From JBEKHT01 sp049511715 (GTDB lineage: Bacteria > Chloroflexota > Anaerolineae > Anaerolineales > RBG-16-64-43), in NCBI GenBank assembly GCA_049511715.1, contig JBEKXU010000035.1, forward strand, positions 1 to 33,943: DNA of 33,943 nt. The letters are read 5' to 3'. Numbering within the stretch: the first letter of the stretch is position 1; every line of letters starts with the position of its first letter. Position numbers and translations under genes: made by a program. The notes below the pieces were generated by a model that was given only the letters and a program-made list of their open reading frames with translations, made no database searches and was not told the origin of the DNA. Shown here one piece after another: positions 1 through 8,437 of the stretch.

Positions 1-114
1 CAACTGGACCTGGATGCTATCTCCAGCGAACTAAACGACCGACCCCGCAAGTGTCTCGACTTCCTCACCCCGGCGGAGGTACTATACGGCCACACCGTTG
101 CACTTAGAAGTTGA
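1..114 (+). CDS. IS30-family transposase, C-terminal fragment
   Basis: Frame 1 is open from the window edge and reads 37 residues before TGA at 112-114. The stretch NDRPRK-x-LDF-x-TPAE resembles the extreme C-terminus of IS30-family DDE transposases, where a conserved N-RPRK...TP-E motif follows the catalytic domain. The catalytic residues and the start lie outside the window, so the gene is partial at its 5' end by position. The fragment ends about 25 bp before the promoter that serves the argG leader. Assignment rests on one short motif but it is a distinctive one. Confidence 0.75.
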   Translation, partial: QLDLDAISSELNDRPRKCLDFLTPAEVLYGHTVALRS

Positions 115-125
115 ATCCATGCACC
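1..125 (+). mobile_element. Right-hand end of an IS30-like element (truncated by window edge)
   Basis: The transposase tail is followed within about 10 bp by unrelated sequence, as expected for IS30-like elements whose terminal inverted repeat overlaps or directly follows the transposase stop. The exact boundary near 120-126 is a guess because the left inverted repeat is not in the window. Confidence 0.5.
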
Positions 126-138
126 GGCGCGGCCCCTC

Positions 139-167
139 TTGACAGCCGCGAAGCGAGGTTGTATATT
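139..167 (+). promoter_or_regulatory. Sigma-70-type promoter of the argG leader
   Basis: A consensus -35 TTGACA (139-144) is separated by exactly 17 bp from TATATT (162-167). Transcription would begin near 174, giving about 200 nt of leader before argG. It is the only convincing promoter upstream of argG and lies just outside the IS30 end. Confidence 0.8.
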
Positions 168-173
168 CGCCGA

Positions 174-384
174 AATCTCGCCCGGCTGGTGGGCCCTTCC
201 GATATGGCCGCAGACGTGCTCCCCGGTTGCACTTTCTCACGCGCTCGTGCGTGCTCGCTTTTCGAATCAGGACAGCGGGCGAAGGACTCGTTGCGCAGGT
301 CTGCCTAGTTTGTACCTTACGATCCTCTCAAGTGGAATTCGCCCTCCAGTCCGGAGGGCGTTTTTGTTTATGAAAGGAGAAGCC
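174..384 (+). promoter_or_regulatory. argG leader with candidate attenuator
   Basis: The region between the promoter and argG holds a possible 34-codon leader ORF (ATG 204, stop 306-308) with five arginine codons, two of them tandem (CGC AGG, 294-299). GGGCGAA at 277-283 is complementary to TTCGCCC at 338-344, which covers the 5' arm of the terminator at 340-360, so the two pairings exclude each other. This suggests transcription attenuation, but the leader ORF has only a weak ribosome binding site. No T-box consensus was found. A free-standing small RNA ending at the terminator is the alternative. Confidence 0.4.
340..369 (+). terminator. Intrinsic terminator immediately upstream of argG
   Basis: CGCCCTCC (340-347) pairs perfectly with GGAGGGCG (353-360) around a 5-nt loop and is followed by TTTTTGTTT. 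It ends only 4 nt before the argG ribosome binding site, and no promoter fits between them, so argG expression should require read-through or antitermination. Confidence 0.85.
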
Positions 385-1638
385 ATGCCTAACGAAGCGG
401 TTCGAAAGGTCGTCCTGGCCTACTCCGGCGGGCTCGACACCTCGGTGATCGTTCCTTGGCTGCGCGAAACATATGATTGCGAAGTGATTTGCTTCACCGC
501 CGACATTGGACAGGGGGAAGAGCTGGATTCCCTGCCGGCCCGAGCTCAAGCCAGTGGCGCTTCGAAGCTTGTGCTGCAAGACCTGCGGGAGGAATTTGCC
601 TCGGACTACCTATTCCCGCTGCTGCGCTCAGGTGCCGTCTATGAGCGCAAATACCTCTTGGGGACATCCGTGGCCCGGCCTCTCATCGCCAAGCATCAGG
701 TCGAGGTGGCTCAGGCCGAAGGCGCCGACGCGGTGGCCCACGGTTGCACAGGCAAAGGCAATGATCAAGTGCGCTTCGAGCTCAGCTATATGGCTCTTGA
801 TCCCCGCCTGAAAGTGATCGCGCCCTGGCGTGAGTGGCAGATTCGTTCGCGCGAGCAGGCGCTCCAGTACTTGAAAGACCACAACCTCCCTGTCCCCGAG
901 AGCAATCCCTCGCTGTTCAGCCGCGATCGGAATCTCTGGCATCTTTCCCATGAAGGGGGGCCTCTGGAGCGCGCGGGCGAGCCACCTCCCGAGGACTTGT
1001 ATCAGCTGACGGCCTCGGTTGAGCAGGCCCCCGTGGACCCCGAAGAGGTGGAAATTGCCTTTGAGGCGGGATGCCCGGTTGCCGTCAACAGCGAGCGTCT
1101 GTCGCCTGCCGCGCTGATTGAGCGGCTTAACGTTATCGCTGGCCGCCACGGAATCGGCCGTGCCGATCTGGTTGAAAACCGTCTGGTGGGGATGAAATCG
1201 CGCGGGGTCTATGAGACGCCGGGGGGAACCCTGCTGGAGATCGCTCATCGGGAACTTGAGTCAATCACCCTGGACCGTGAAACGCTGCATTACAAGGACA
1301 TGGTAGCCTTGCGGTATGCAGAGCTTGTGTATTATGGACAGTGGTTCACCCCGTTGCGCGAGGCCCTGGACGCCTTCTTCGCGAGAACGCAGGAACCGGT
1401 CACCGGACGGGTCGGCCTGCGGCTCCTCAAGGGCAATGCCGTGATCTGGAAGCGCCACAGCCCGCGCAGCCTGTACCGAGAGGAGTACGCAACCTTCGGT
1501 CACTCTTCCGTCTACGACCACAGCGATGCGGCCGGATTCATCCGCCTCTTTGGATTGCCGATGAAAGTGCAGTCGCTCCTGGAGTCGACCCAGGTGGAGG
1601 TTCCTCCCGTTCCAATCGAGACCATTGTCCGAGATTGA
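385..1638 (+). CDS. argG: Argininosuccinate synthase
   Basis: ArgG condenses citrulline and aspartate with ATP to argininosuccinate in cytosolic arginine biosynthesis. The 417-aa product has the N-type ATP-pyrophosphatase P-loop AYSGGLDTS at residues 12-20 and the GCTGKGNDQVRFE segment that contacts the substrates. The ATG at 385 is chosen because AAAGGAGA lies 5-12 bp upstream and the protein then starts as family members do; the frame is open further upstream, but that part is the leader. argH follows after 26 bp, so the two form an operon. An intrinsic terminator sits just upstream, implying leader-mediated control. Confidence 0.97.
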   Translation: MPNEAVRKVVLAYSGGLDTSVIVPWLRETYDCEVICFTADIGQGEELDSLPARAQASGASKLVLQDLREEFASDYLFPLLRSGAVYERKYLLGTSVARPLIAKHQVEVAQAEGADAVAHGCTGKGNDQVRFELSYMALDPRLKVIAPWREWQIRSREQALQYLKDHNLPVPESNPSLFSRDRNLWHLSHEGGPLERAGEPPPEDLYQLTASVEQAPVDPEEVEIAFEAGCPVAVNSERLSPAALIERLNVIAGRHGIGRADLVENRLVGMKSRGVYETPGGTLLEIAHRELESITLDRETLHYKDMVALRYAELVYYGQWFTPLREALDAFFARTQEPVTGRVGLRLLKGNAVIWKRHSPRSLYREEYATFGHSSVYDHSDAAGFIRLFGLPMKVQSLLESTQVEVPPVPIETIVRD

Positions 1639-1664
1639 GTCAGTTCCCCTAGGCGAGGTGGGCC

Positions 1665-3041
1665 GTGAAACTATGGAGTGGACGAATGCTGGAACCCCTC
1701 GATCCGCTGGCTGCAAAGCTCAACGATTCGATTTCCTTCGACCAGCGACTGGCGCGGGAGGATGTGCGCGGGAGCATCGCCTGGGCGCACGCCCTGGGAA
1801 GGGCCGACCTCCTGACGGCGAAGGAGACGGACGACCTGGTGGCAGGCCTAGAGAAGATCCGCGGGGAGTTCGAAGCACGAAGTTTTGTATTCCAAGAAAG
1901 CGACGAAGATATCCACACCGCGGTCGAACGGCGGCTGTCGGAACTCCTCGGCCCGCTGGCAGGGCGACTGCATACGGGTCGCAGTCGAAATGATCAGGTC
2001 GCAACGGATCTGCGTCTGTGGATGATGACAGAAATCGAGGCCGTTCAGGATCGACTGAGGGGGCTTGAGGGGGTGCTCCTGGACCGGGCGGCAAGAGATT
2101 TCAGTCAAGTCTTTCCGGGCTACACCCATCTGCGCCAGGCTCAGCCGATCCTCCTGGCTCATTGGTGGCTGGCGCATTTCTGGGGTCTGGAAAGGGACCG
2201 TCAGAGGTTGAGTGAGCTCATGGATCGCACGCGGGTCATGCCACTTGGAAGCGGTGCTCTGGCCGGGACCCCCTTTCCGATCGACCGAGAAACCCTGGCG
2301 CGCGAGCTTGGTTTTGGGAGCGCCTCCCCCAACAGCCTGGATGCGGTGAGCGACCGCGACTTTGTTTCGGAATTTCTCTTCGACGCTGCCCTGATCGGGG
2401 TGAGGCTCGGCCGGATGGCGGAATCCCTCATCGTGTTTTCCAGCCGCGAGTTTGGGTTTTTGCAGGTTGCCGACTCGTATTCCACAGGTTCGAGCCTCAT
2501 GCCCCAAAAGCGGAACCCGGATCCCTTGGAGCTGATCCGGGCCAAGGCAGGAGTCCTCATCGGCAGGCTCTCGGGATGGCTGGCCACGTTGAAGTCTCTC
2601 CCCTCCGCCTACGACAAAGATCTGCAGGAGGACAAACCGGCGGTCTTTGAAGCGGCGGACACCCTGGAATTAGTCCTTCCCGTCATGTCCGGCCTGCTCT
2701 CCACGCTCAGGGTGAACCCCGATCGAGTGCGGGAAGCCATGGATCCCGAGGTGTTTGCCACGGATCTGGCCGATTACCTGGTCGCAAAGGGGGTCCCTTT
2801 TCGGGAAGCCCATCGGGCAGTCGCCCAGGTGGTGGCCCGAGCGGAGGAGCAAGGGGTACTCCTGGCCAACCTGCCGTTGGCTGAGTGGAGGCTTGTTCAT
2901 CCGGCCTTCGAGGACGACCTCTTTCGCGTCCTGGACCTGAGCCGATCGATTGCGAGACATCGTGCTTTCGGAGGGACGGCCGAGGTTGCCCTGGAGGAGC
3001 AGTTGGACTTGGCGCGCAGGAGGCTGCAGGCTGGGCCGTGA
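1665..3041 (+). CDS. argH: Argininosuccinate lyase
   Basis: ArgH cleaves argininosuccinate to arginine and fumarate, the final step of arginine synthesis. The 458-aa protein matches the usual length and carries the fumarase/aspartase superfamily signature GSSLMPQKRNPD near residues 275-286, plus TGRSRNDQVATD near residue 107. The GTG at 1665 is chosen because the resulting MKLWSGRM start matches the MKLWGGRF start typical of the family; AGGCGAGGTGG lies upstream. It is co-transcribed with argG. No terminator was identified downstream. Confidence 0.97.
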   Translation: MKLWSGRMLEPLDPLAAKLNDSISFDQRLAREDVRGSIAWAHALGRADLLTAKETDDLVAGLEKIRGEFEARSFVFQESDEDIHTAVERRLSELLGPLAGRLHTGRSRNDQVATDLRLWMMTEIEAVQDRLRGLEGVLLDRAARDFSQVFPGYTHLRQAQPILLAHWWLAHFWGLERDRQRLSELMDRTRVMPLGSGALAGTPFPIDRETLARELGFGSASPNSLDAVSDRDFVSEFLFDAALIGVRLGRMAESLIVFSSREFGFLQVADSYSTGSSLMPQKRNPDPLELIRAKAGVLIGRLSGWLATLKSLPSAYDKDLQEDKPAVFEAADTLELVLPVMSGLLSTLRVNPDRVREAMDPEVFATDLADYLVAKGVPFREAHRAVAQVVARAEEQGVLLANLPLAEWRLVHPAFEDDLFRVLDLSRSIARHRAFGGTAEVALEEQLDLARRRLQAGP

Positions 3042-3182
3042 GTGCCCGCCGCCAAGCCAATTTCCCTCATCTTTAAGGGAATGGACCGGAGCGCAAGATC
3101 CTTGGCCGTCCCGTGAGATGCGAGGCCGCTCGGGCAGATCCGCCGCGAGAGGATTGTTTCCGGCGGGAACAGACCGCAGGAG

Positions 3183-3232
3183 GCCTTGCCCCCGGAGCGC
3201 CACCTCGGGAGGCAAGGGGAGAGGACTATAAT
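3183..3232 (+). promoter_or_regulatory. Hairpin and possible -10 element upstream of the radical SAM gene
   Basis: CCTTGCC (3183-3189) can pair with GGCAAGG (3211-3217), and a perfect -10 hexamer TATAAT lies at 3227-3232, 38 bp before the downstream ATG. No good -35 is seen at 16-18 bp spacing, so the promoter call is weak. The hairpin has no T-tract and is probably not an intrinsic terminator of argH. Confidence 0.3.
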
Positions 3233-3269
3233 GAGGCCCATGTCCTGGTTCGGTCGTCATAGGTGATGT

Positions 3270-4748
3270 ATGCATGTCCTGCTGGTTTATCCCGAGTTCC
3301 CCGATACGTTCTGGAGTTTCCGTTATGCGCTGCGTTTCATCCGCAAGAAGGCTTCGAGTCCGCCGCTGGGCCTTCTGACCGTTGCGGCCATGCTTCCCCA
3401 GAGCTGGGAGAGGCGCCTAGTAGACCTGAATGTGAGGGACCTGACCGAGCAGGATCTGGCTTGGGCGGATTTGGCGTTTGTGAGCGCGATGCAAGTGCAG
3501 CGCGATTCCGCACGCCGCTTGATCTCCCGATGCAAGCAAGCCGGGGTGAAAGTCGTCGCGGGTGGGCCTTTGTTCACTTGTGAGCCTGAGCGGATGGAGG
3601 GAGTCGATCACTACGTGCTGAACGAGGCCGAGCTGACCCTTCCCCCGTTCTTGGCCGACCTGGCGCAAGGAATTGCCCAACCGGTGTACTCCACTACCGA
3701 GTTCGCCGATCTTGCGCAAACGCCTGTTCCGGAGTGGAAACTTCTCGATCTGGATCGCTACGCCTCGATGAGCCTGCAGTACTCCCGGGGTTGCCCATAC
3801 AGCTGTGATTTCTGCAACGTGACGGTCCTTTTCGGCCACCGGCCCAGAACGAAAAGTGCCGAGCAGATCCTGGCAGAGCTGGAAAGCCTTTATGCCCTCG
3901 GTTGGCGAGACCCCGTCTTTTTCGTGGATGACAACTTCATCGGGAACCGCAAGACGCTCAAAGAGGAAATCCTGCCCGCCCTGATCGCCTGGCGGCAGGG
4001 AAAGAAGGGCTTGCCCTTCAATACCGAGGTCACGATCAATCTTGCGGATGACGAAGAGCTTCTGGACTTAATGGCGCAAGCGGGGTTCGACAGCGTCTTT
4101 GTCGGAATTGAGACGCCTGACGAAGACGGTTTGACTGATTGCCATAAGTTGCAGAATAAGGGGCGGGATCTGGCCGAGAGTGTCCGGCGGATCCAACGTC
4201 GGGGCATGATGGTCCAGGCCGGTTTCATCGTCGGCTTCGACACCGACACGCCCGCGATTTTCCAGCGCCAGATCGAGTTCATTCAGCAGAGCGGCATCGT
4301 CACGGCCATGGTTGGCCTGCTGCAGGCTCCCTACGGGACGAAGCTCTACCAGCGCCTGCACCGAGAGGGGAGATTGAGCGGAACCATGTCGGGCGACAAC
4401 GTGGACGGTTGGACTAACATCATACCCAAGATGGACCTAGGGGCTCTGCGCGAAGGCTACAAGAGGATCCTGGCTGAGATCTATTCCCCGAAGAAGTTCT
4501 ACGAGCGGGTCAGGATTTTTCTGGGAGAGTACCATTCGCCGCAGGCCACCGCTCCCTTGGATTTTCAGCACGTGCTGGCCCTCTTCCGATCGATTTACCA
4601 GTTGGGCATTCGCGGCAAGGAGCGAGTGCAGTACTGGAAACTCGTCTTTTGGGCGCTTCTGCGGCGACCGCGAATGTTTCCACTCGCGATCACGCTCTCC
4701 ATCTACGGCTTTCACTTCCGCAAGGTGAGTGAGAATCACGTCCAATAG
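3270..4748 (+). CDS. B12-binding domain radical SAM protein (DUF4070 type)
   Basis: The 492-aa protein has an N-terminal cobalamin-binding-like Rossmann region (about residues 1-140), a radical SAM core with the [4Fe-4S] motif C175-x3-C179-x2-C182 (CPYSCDFC), and a C-terminal DUF4070-like region (YSPKKFYERV, about residues 405-460). Such proteins use SAM and often cobalamin for methylation or rearrangement of unreactive carbons. Hopanoid C-2 methylase HpnP has the same broad architecture, but the N-terminus here (LLVYPEFPDTFWSF) belongs to a different, widespread subgroup of unknown substrate. The gene stands alone between argH and the convergent nad operon. ATG 3270 fits the family start. 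Confidence 0.85.
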   Translation: MHVLLVYPEFPDTFWSFRYALRFIRKKASSPPLGLLTVAAMLPQSWERRLVDLNVRDLTEQDLAWADLAFVSAMQVQRDSARRLISRCKQAGVKVVAGGPLFTCEPERMEGVDHYVLNEAELTLPPFLADLAQGIAQPVYSTTEFADLAQTPVPEWKLLDLDRYASMSLQYSRGCPYSCDFCNVTVLFGHRPRTKSAEQILAELESLYALGWRDPVFFVDDNFIGNRKTLKEEILPALIAWRQGKKGLPFNTEVTINLADDEELLDLMAQAGFDSVFVGIETPDEDGLTDCHKLQNKGRDLAESVRRIQRRGMMVQAGFIVGFDTDTPAIFQRQIEFIQQSGIVTAMVGLLQAPYGTKLYQRLHREGRLSGTMSGDNVDGWTNIIPKMDLGALREGYKRILAEIYSPKKFYERVRIFLGEYHSPQATAPLDFQHVLALFRSIYQLGIRGKERVQYWKLVFWALLRRPRMFPLAITLSIYGFHFRKVSENHVQ

Positions 4749-4907
4749 CGGGCAGGGGAAAGGGCGAGGGAGCTGGCCCCTCGGGTCGCGGACCGCTCGG
4801 GAGGCTCTGGGCCCCACTCCACCCCGTTGAGGCTGCCCTTGGGAGAGCCTCGGAAGTCGACAATCTAGAGCGTCATTCCGGGGCCTGGGCTCGAGGATGG
4901 CTCGGGG

Positions 4908-6515
4908 CTAAATGAGGCGATCCCCAGGTTCGGCGACAGAATCTCTGCGGTAGTGGCACCCCCGGCTGCTGCGGTTGTGCCGGGCGGCTTGTGCCACGAT
5001 CAAGGCGGCCTCCACGGCGTTGCGGAGGCCGATCAGCCCGTCGCTAAGGCGCGTGGCCCGGTAGAACGTCTCCACCTCGTTGGATAAGTGCGTGAGTTCT
5101 CGGATGGCCCGCGAGAGTCGGTCTCCGCTGCGCACCAGGCCCACATAGTGCCACATGATATTCTGGATGGTCTGCATGTCCCCCTGGATGAGGGCAGGGT
5201 CTGGCTCATCCACCAACCCGCTTTCATCCCAGGGCGGGATTTGTTCTGCCGCGGGAGTTGAGCGGGCCGGGCTGGCCTGGAGACAGGCTTCAATGTGATC
5301 CGCGGCAAGGCTACCCCAGACGACCCCCTCCAGGAGCGAGGTGGAGGCGAGGCGATTGGCTCCATGCAGGCCGGTGCAGCTCACCTCCCCTACAGCAAAG
5401 AGGTTTTCGATGCTCGTCAGGCCGAATTCGTTTACCAGCACGCCGCCGCAAAAGTAGTGGGCTGCGGGAACGACCGGGACCGGTTCCCGGGAGATGTCTA
5501 CGCCGGCGGCCAGGCAGCGCTCATAAATTGTAGGAAAGCGGGAGCGAATGGCTTCGGCTTCCATATGCGAGGCGATGTCCAGGAGCACATAGGAGTAGCC
5601 ATGGCTTTCCATCTCGTGGTGGATTGCGCGGGCGACCACATCGCGGGGGGCAAGGTCCTTCCACTCGGGAGAGTAGCGATCCATGAAGGTGTGGCCGTCA
5701 GGCGTCAGGAGAACTCCGCCCTCGCCGCGCACCGCCTCGCTGATGAGGAAACCTTCCGCTCCGGGCAGCGCTAGCGCCGTGGGGTGAAACTGAATGTACT
5801 CTGTGTTGGCGAGGCGGGCTCCGGCCCGGTGGGCCATCGCCAGGCCGTCTCCCCGCGCCCCGGAGGGATTGGTCGTGCTGCGGTACAGACGCCCAAGCCC
5901 CCCCGTCGCCAGCACGGTCTGAGCGGAAAGATAGCGATGAACAGTCCGTTCGACCTGATCGAAGACATAGGCTCCGTGACAGGAGATCGGGCCGTAAGCC
6001 GCATGCGGGTCGCGGGCATGATGTGGGTAGGTGATCAGGTCGACGGCGGTTGATTCGGTCACGAGTTGCACGTTTGGGCAGCGATGAATTGCGTCCAACA
6101 GGCCGGCCGAGATGGCCTGACCGGTCAGGTCTCCCACGTGCAGAATTCGTCGGTGAGAATGGGCTGCCTCCTGACCCCAATCCAGGTCCCCATGCGCATT
6201 GCGGTCAAACACCACTCCGGCAGCCTGGACCAGAATCTGCTCGAGCAGCTTCGGGCCCTCGGAGGCAAGCAATTGCGCCGCCGAAGCGGAGCTGGCTCCA
6301 TCGCCGGCCGCCAGGATGTCTGCGCAGAGAGACGCAGCACTGTCATCGGGGCCACGACCAATAATCCCGCCTTGGGCATAGCGGGTGTTGGACTCCTGCG
6401 GGTCGTGCTCGCGGGTGAGCAGCACAATTCGTCGCTGGGGATTACGCGCCAGGCGCAGAGCCGCCGTCGCGCCGGCGACGCCACTGCCGATGACGAGGAC
6501 CTCGGTTTCAATCAT
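4908..6515 (-). CDS. nadB: L-aspartate oxidase
   Basis: NadB oxidises L-aspartate to iminoaspartate with FAD, feeding NadA for quinolinate. The 535-aa protein begins with the dinucleotide-binding motif VIGSGVAGATAALRLA (about residues 8-23) and has the succinate dehydrogenase/NadB active-site regions HPTALALPGAEGF and APRDVVARAI. The ATG at 6513-6515 is chosen because MIETEVLVIGSG is the family-typical start and a purine-rich GGGGGAGGAAG site precedes it. The start overlaps the nadA stop by 8 bp, showing translational coupling. It is the last gene of nadC-nadA-nadB. Confidence 0.96.
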   Translation of the reverse strand: MIETEVLVIGSGVAGATAALRLARNPQRRIVLLTREHDPQESNTRYAQGGIIGRGPDDSAASLCADILAAGDGASSASAAQLLASEGPKLLEQILVQAAGVVFDRNAHGDLDWGQEAAHSHRRILHVGDLTGQAISAGLLDAIHRCPNVQLVTESTAVDLITYPHHARDPHAAYGPISCHGAYVFDQVERTVHRYLSAQTVLATGGLGRLYRSTTNPSGARGDGLAMAHRAGARLANTEYIQFHPTALALPGAEGFLISEAVRGEGGVLLTPDGHTFMDRYSPEWKDLAPRDVVARAIHHEMESHGYSYVLLDIASHMEAEAIRSRFPTIYERCLAAGVDISREPVPVVPAAHYFCGGVLVNEFGLTSIENLFAVGEVSCTGLHGANRLASTSLLEGVVWGSLAADHIEACLQASPARSTPAAEQIPPWDESGLVDEPDPALIQGDMQTIQNIMWHYVGLVRSGDRLSRAIRELTHLSNEVETFYRATRLSDGLIGLRNAVEAALIVAQAARHNRSSRGCHYRRDSVAEPGDRLI

Positions 6516-7572
6516 TGGCGGCTTCCTCCCCCACTTCGAGCATGCGCTGCACCGCGCGCAGCGCGCGCAGACGGATCTCCTCGGGAACCTCAATGACGTA
6601 GCGGTTGAGGCGCAGGGAGTCCCGCGTATCTTCGAGCGTGATGCGATTCATGTGCGGGCAGCGTACGCTGCACAGGCGAAGGAGGTCTTTGTCAGGGTTG
6701 GCGGCGGCCACGTTGTCACCCATGGCGCACTCGGTGAGCAGCAGGTACCGTGGAGCATGGCTTTCCTTCACGAAGCGGATCATGGCGGAGGTGCTGCCCG
6801 AAAAGTCGGAGGCGGCCACCACATCCGGATGGCATTCCGGGTGGGCCAGAATCACCACGTCGGGGAATTGCTTTCGAACCGCCTCCAGATCGGACACGGT
6901 GAATTTCTCGTGGACTTCACAGCGGCCGTGCCAGCCGATAAGCTGGTAGTCTAATAGGCCTTCCCCCTCGGAGCTCGGCTTGAGGGATGGAAAGATAATG
7001 TGTTTGCCCGTTTCCCGAGCTACGTTGCGGGCGAGGAACTCGTCCGGCAGAAAGATCACGACGGGGGCATGGAGAGACTCCACGACGGCGGCCGCGTTGC
7101 TGGACGTGCAGCAGACGTCTGATTCGGCCTTAACTTCTGCGTAGGTATTGATGTAGCTCACCACGGGCACGCCCGGGAAGCGCTGGCGCAGGGCTCGAAC
7201 GTCCGCCGCAGTGATGCTGCCCGCCAGCGAACAGCCCGCCTTCGTCGAGGGCAGGAGTACCGTCTTCCCCGGATTGAGGATTTTGGCCGTCTCGGCCATG
7301 AATCTCACCCCGCAAAAGACGATGATGTCTTTTTCGGTCTCAGCCGCTCGGCGGCTGAGCTCCAGGGAGTCCCCGGTGTAGTCCGGGACCGAGTGGAAGA
7401 GGGCCGGCTCCATGTAGTTGTGGCCCAGGATGACCGCATTCTTCTCTTGCTTGAGATAATTTACCTCGACAGCCAACTCGGCCTTGTAGCGCAGTTCGAC
7501 ATCCGGGACGAAGTCGCCGATCATCGCCTTCAGCTTTTGATACATTCCTGCAGGAGTCTGAGTCGCTGTCAT
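6508..7572 (-). CDS. nadA: Quinolinate synthase
   Basis: NadA condenses iminoaspartate with dihydroxyacetone phosphate to quinolinate using a [4Fe-4S] cluster. The 354-aa protein keeps the three expected cluster cysteines, inferred from alignment by eye: C114 (KAGCSLAG), C218 (GRCEVHEKF) and C305 (SVRCPHMNRI). The repeated-domain landmarks LGHNYMEPA, GDSLELSRRA and FMAETAKIL are present. Its start is 31 bp downstream of the nadC stop and its end overlaps nadB, so the three genes form one transcription unit. Long N-terminal alternatives are absent, and the ATG at 7570-7572 is adopted. Confidence 0.96.
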   Translation of the reverse strand: MTATQTPAGMYQKLKAMIGDFVPDVELRYKAELAVEVNYLKQEKNAVILGHNYMEPALFHSVPDYTGDSLELSRRAAETEKDIIVFCGVRFMAETAKILNPGKTVLLPSTKAGCSLAGSITAADVRALRQRFPGVPVVSYINTYAEVKAESDVCCTSSNAAAVVESLHAPVVIFLPDEFLARNVARETGKHIIFPSLKPSSEGEGLLDYQLIGWHGRCEVHEKFTVSDLEAVRKQFPDVVILAHPECHPDVVAASDFSGSTSAMIRFVKESHAPRYLLLTECAMGDNVAAANPDKDLLRLCSVRCPHMNRITLEDTRDSLRLNRYVIEVPEEIRLRALRAVQRMLEVGEEAAND

Positions 7573-7603
7573 TGGCTGCCACCTTGAGAAGATCGCCGCT
7601 TCG

Positions 7604-8437
7604 CTAGAGGCGGACCAGTTCGAGGCTCACATCAAACACGCGGGGCGAGTGCGTGAGCGCTCCGACGGAAATGTCGTCGACCCCCGTCTCGGCGACCTCA
7701 CGAACGTTCTCGAGGCTCACATTTCCAGAGGCCTCCAGGCGGGCACGACCATGATTCATCGCAACCGAGGCACGTAGCATGTCCGGGGTCATGTTGTCGA
7801 GGAGAATGCGAGTGACGCCCAGGTCCAGCGCCTCGCGAACCTCATTGAGGGTGCGAGCTTCCACCTCCATGGGGATCCCCGGGGCTGCAGCGCGGGATCG
7901 CTGCACCGCCTCGGTCAACCCAGTGGCGAAATCGATGTGATTGTCCTTGATCAAGATCATGTCGAATAGACCCTGACGATGATTCCTGCCTCCCCCCCGG
8001 TGCACAGCGAGCTTGTCGATCGTGCGCAGGCCTGGTGCGGTCTTGCGGGTATCGAGGACCGCGGCTCGCGTACCGGCAGCAGCCTCCACGAACTGGTGGG
8101 TCAGGGTCGCAATGCCTGACATTCGCCCCAGGAAGTTGAGGGCGGTCCGTTCGCCGGAAAGGATCGCCCGAGCGGGGCCTTTAATATTGGCCAGGACCTG
8201 CCGCGGGGCGACCAACTCCCCCTCGCGGACACAAGCCTGGAAAAGCACCCGCTCATCCAGGCGATGGAAAACCGCCTCGGCCACATCCAGCCCGGCAACC
8301 ACTCCGGCCTGCTTGGCTATGATCTGACCCTTCAGGGTGGCCTGGAGAGGTACGATGCTCTCGGTAGTCACGTCTCGCGGGCCGACATCTTCAGCAATCG
8401 CGCGCTCGATCAGGGAAAGGATCTCTTGTGAAACCAT
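7604..8437 (-). CDS. nadC: Nicotinate-nucleotide pyrophosphorylase (quinolinate phosphoribosyltransferase)
   Basis: NadC converts quinolinate and PRPP to nicotinate mononucleotide with CO2 release. The 277-aa length is typical. Visible family segments are ERAIAEDVGPRDVTTE at the N-terminus, ERTALNFLGRMSGIAT, TRKTAPGLRTIDKLAV and the phosphate-binding SVGALTHSP near the C-terminus. It is the first gene of the nadCAB operon, so the window supplies the whole route from aspartate to NaMN. A -10-like TATGAT lies about 30 bp upstream on the minus strand (8467-8472), but no matching -35 was found. Confidence 0.96.
   Translation of the reverse strand: MVSQEILSLIERAIAEDVGPRDVTTESIVPLQATLKGQIIAKQAGVVAGLDVAEAVFHRLDERVLFQACVREGELVAPRQVLANIKGPARAILSGERTALNFLGRMSGIATLTHQFVEAAAGTRAAVLDTRKTAPGLRTIDKLAVHRGGGRNHRQGLFDMILIKDNHIDFATGLTEAVQRSRAAAPGIPMEVEARTLNEVREALDLGVTRILLDNMTPDMLRASVAMNHGRARLEASGNVSLENVREVAETGVDDISVGALTHSPRVFDVSLELVRL

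Noticed and set aside
174..384. T-box riboswitch controlling argG
   Set aside because: AGTGGAATTCGCC before the terminator slightly resembles the T-box core, but the invariant GGTGGNACCGCG is not met and no specifier stem could be drawn.
3270..4748. Calling the radical SAM protein hopanoid C-2 methylase HpnP
   Set aside because: Shared architecture only; N-terminal and core motifs belong to another subgroup and no hopanoid genes are in the window.
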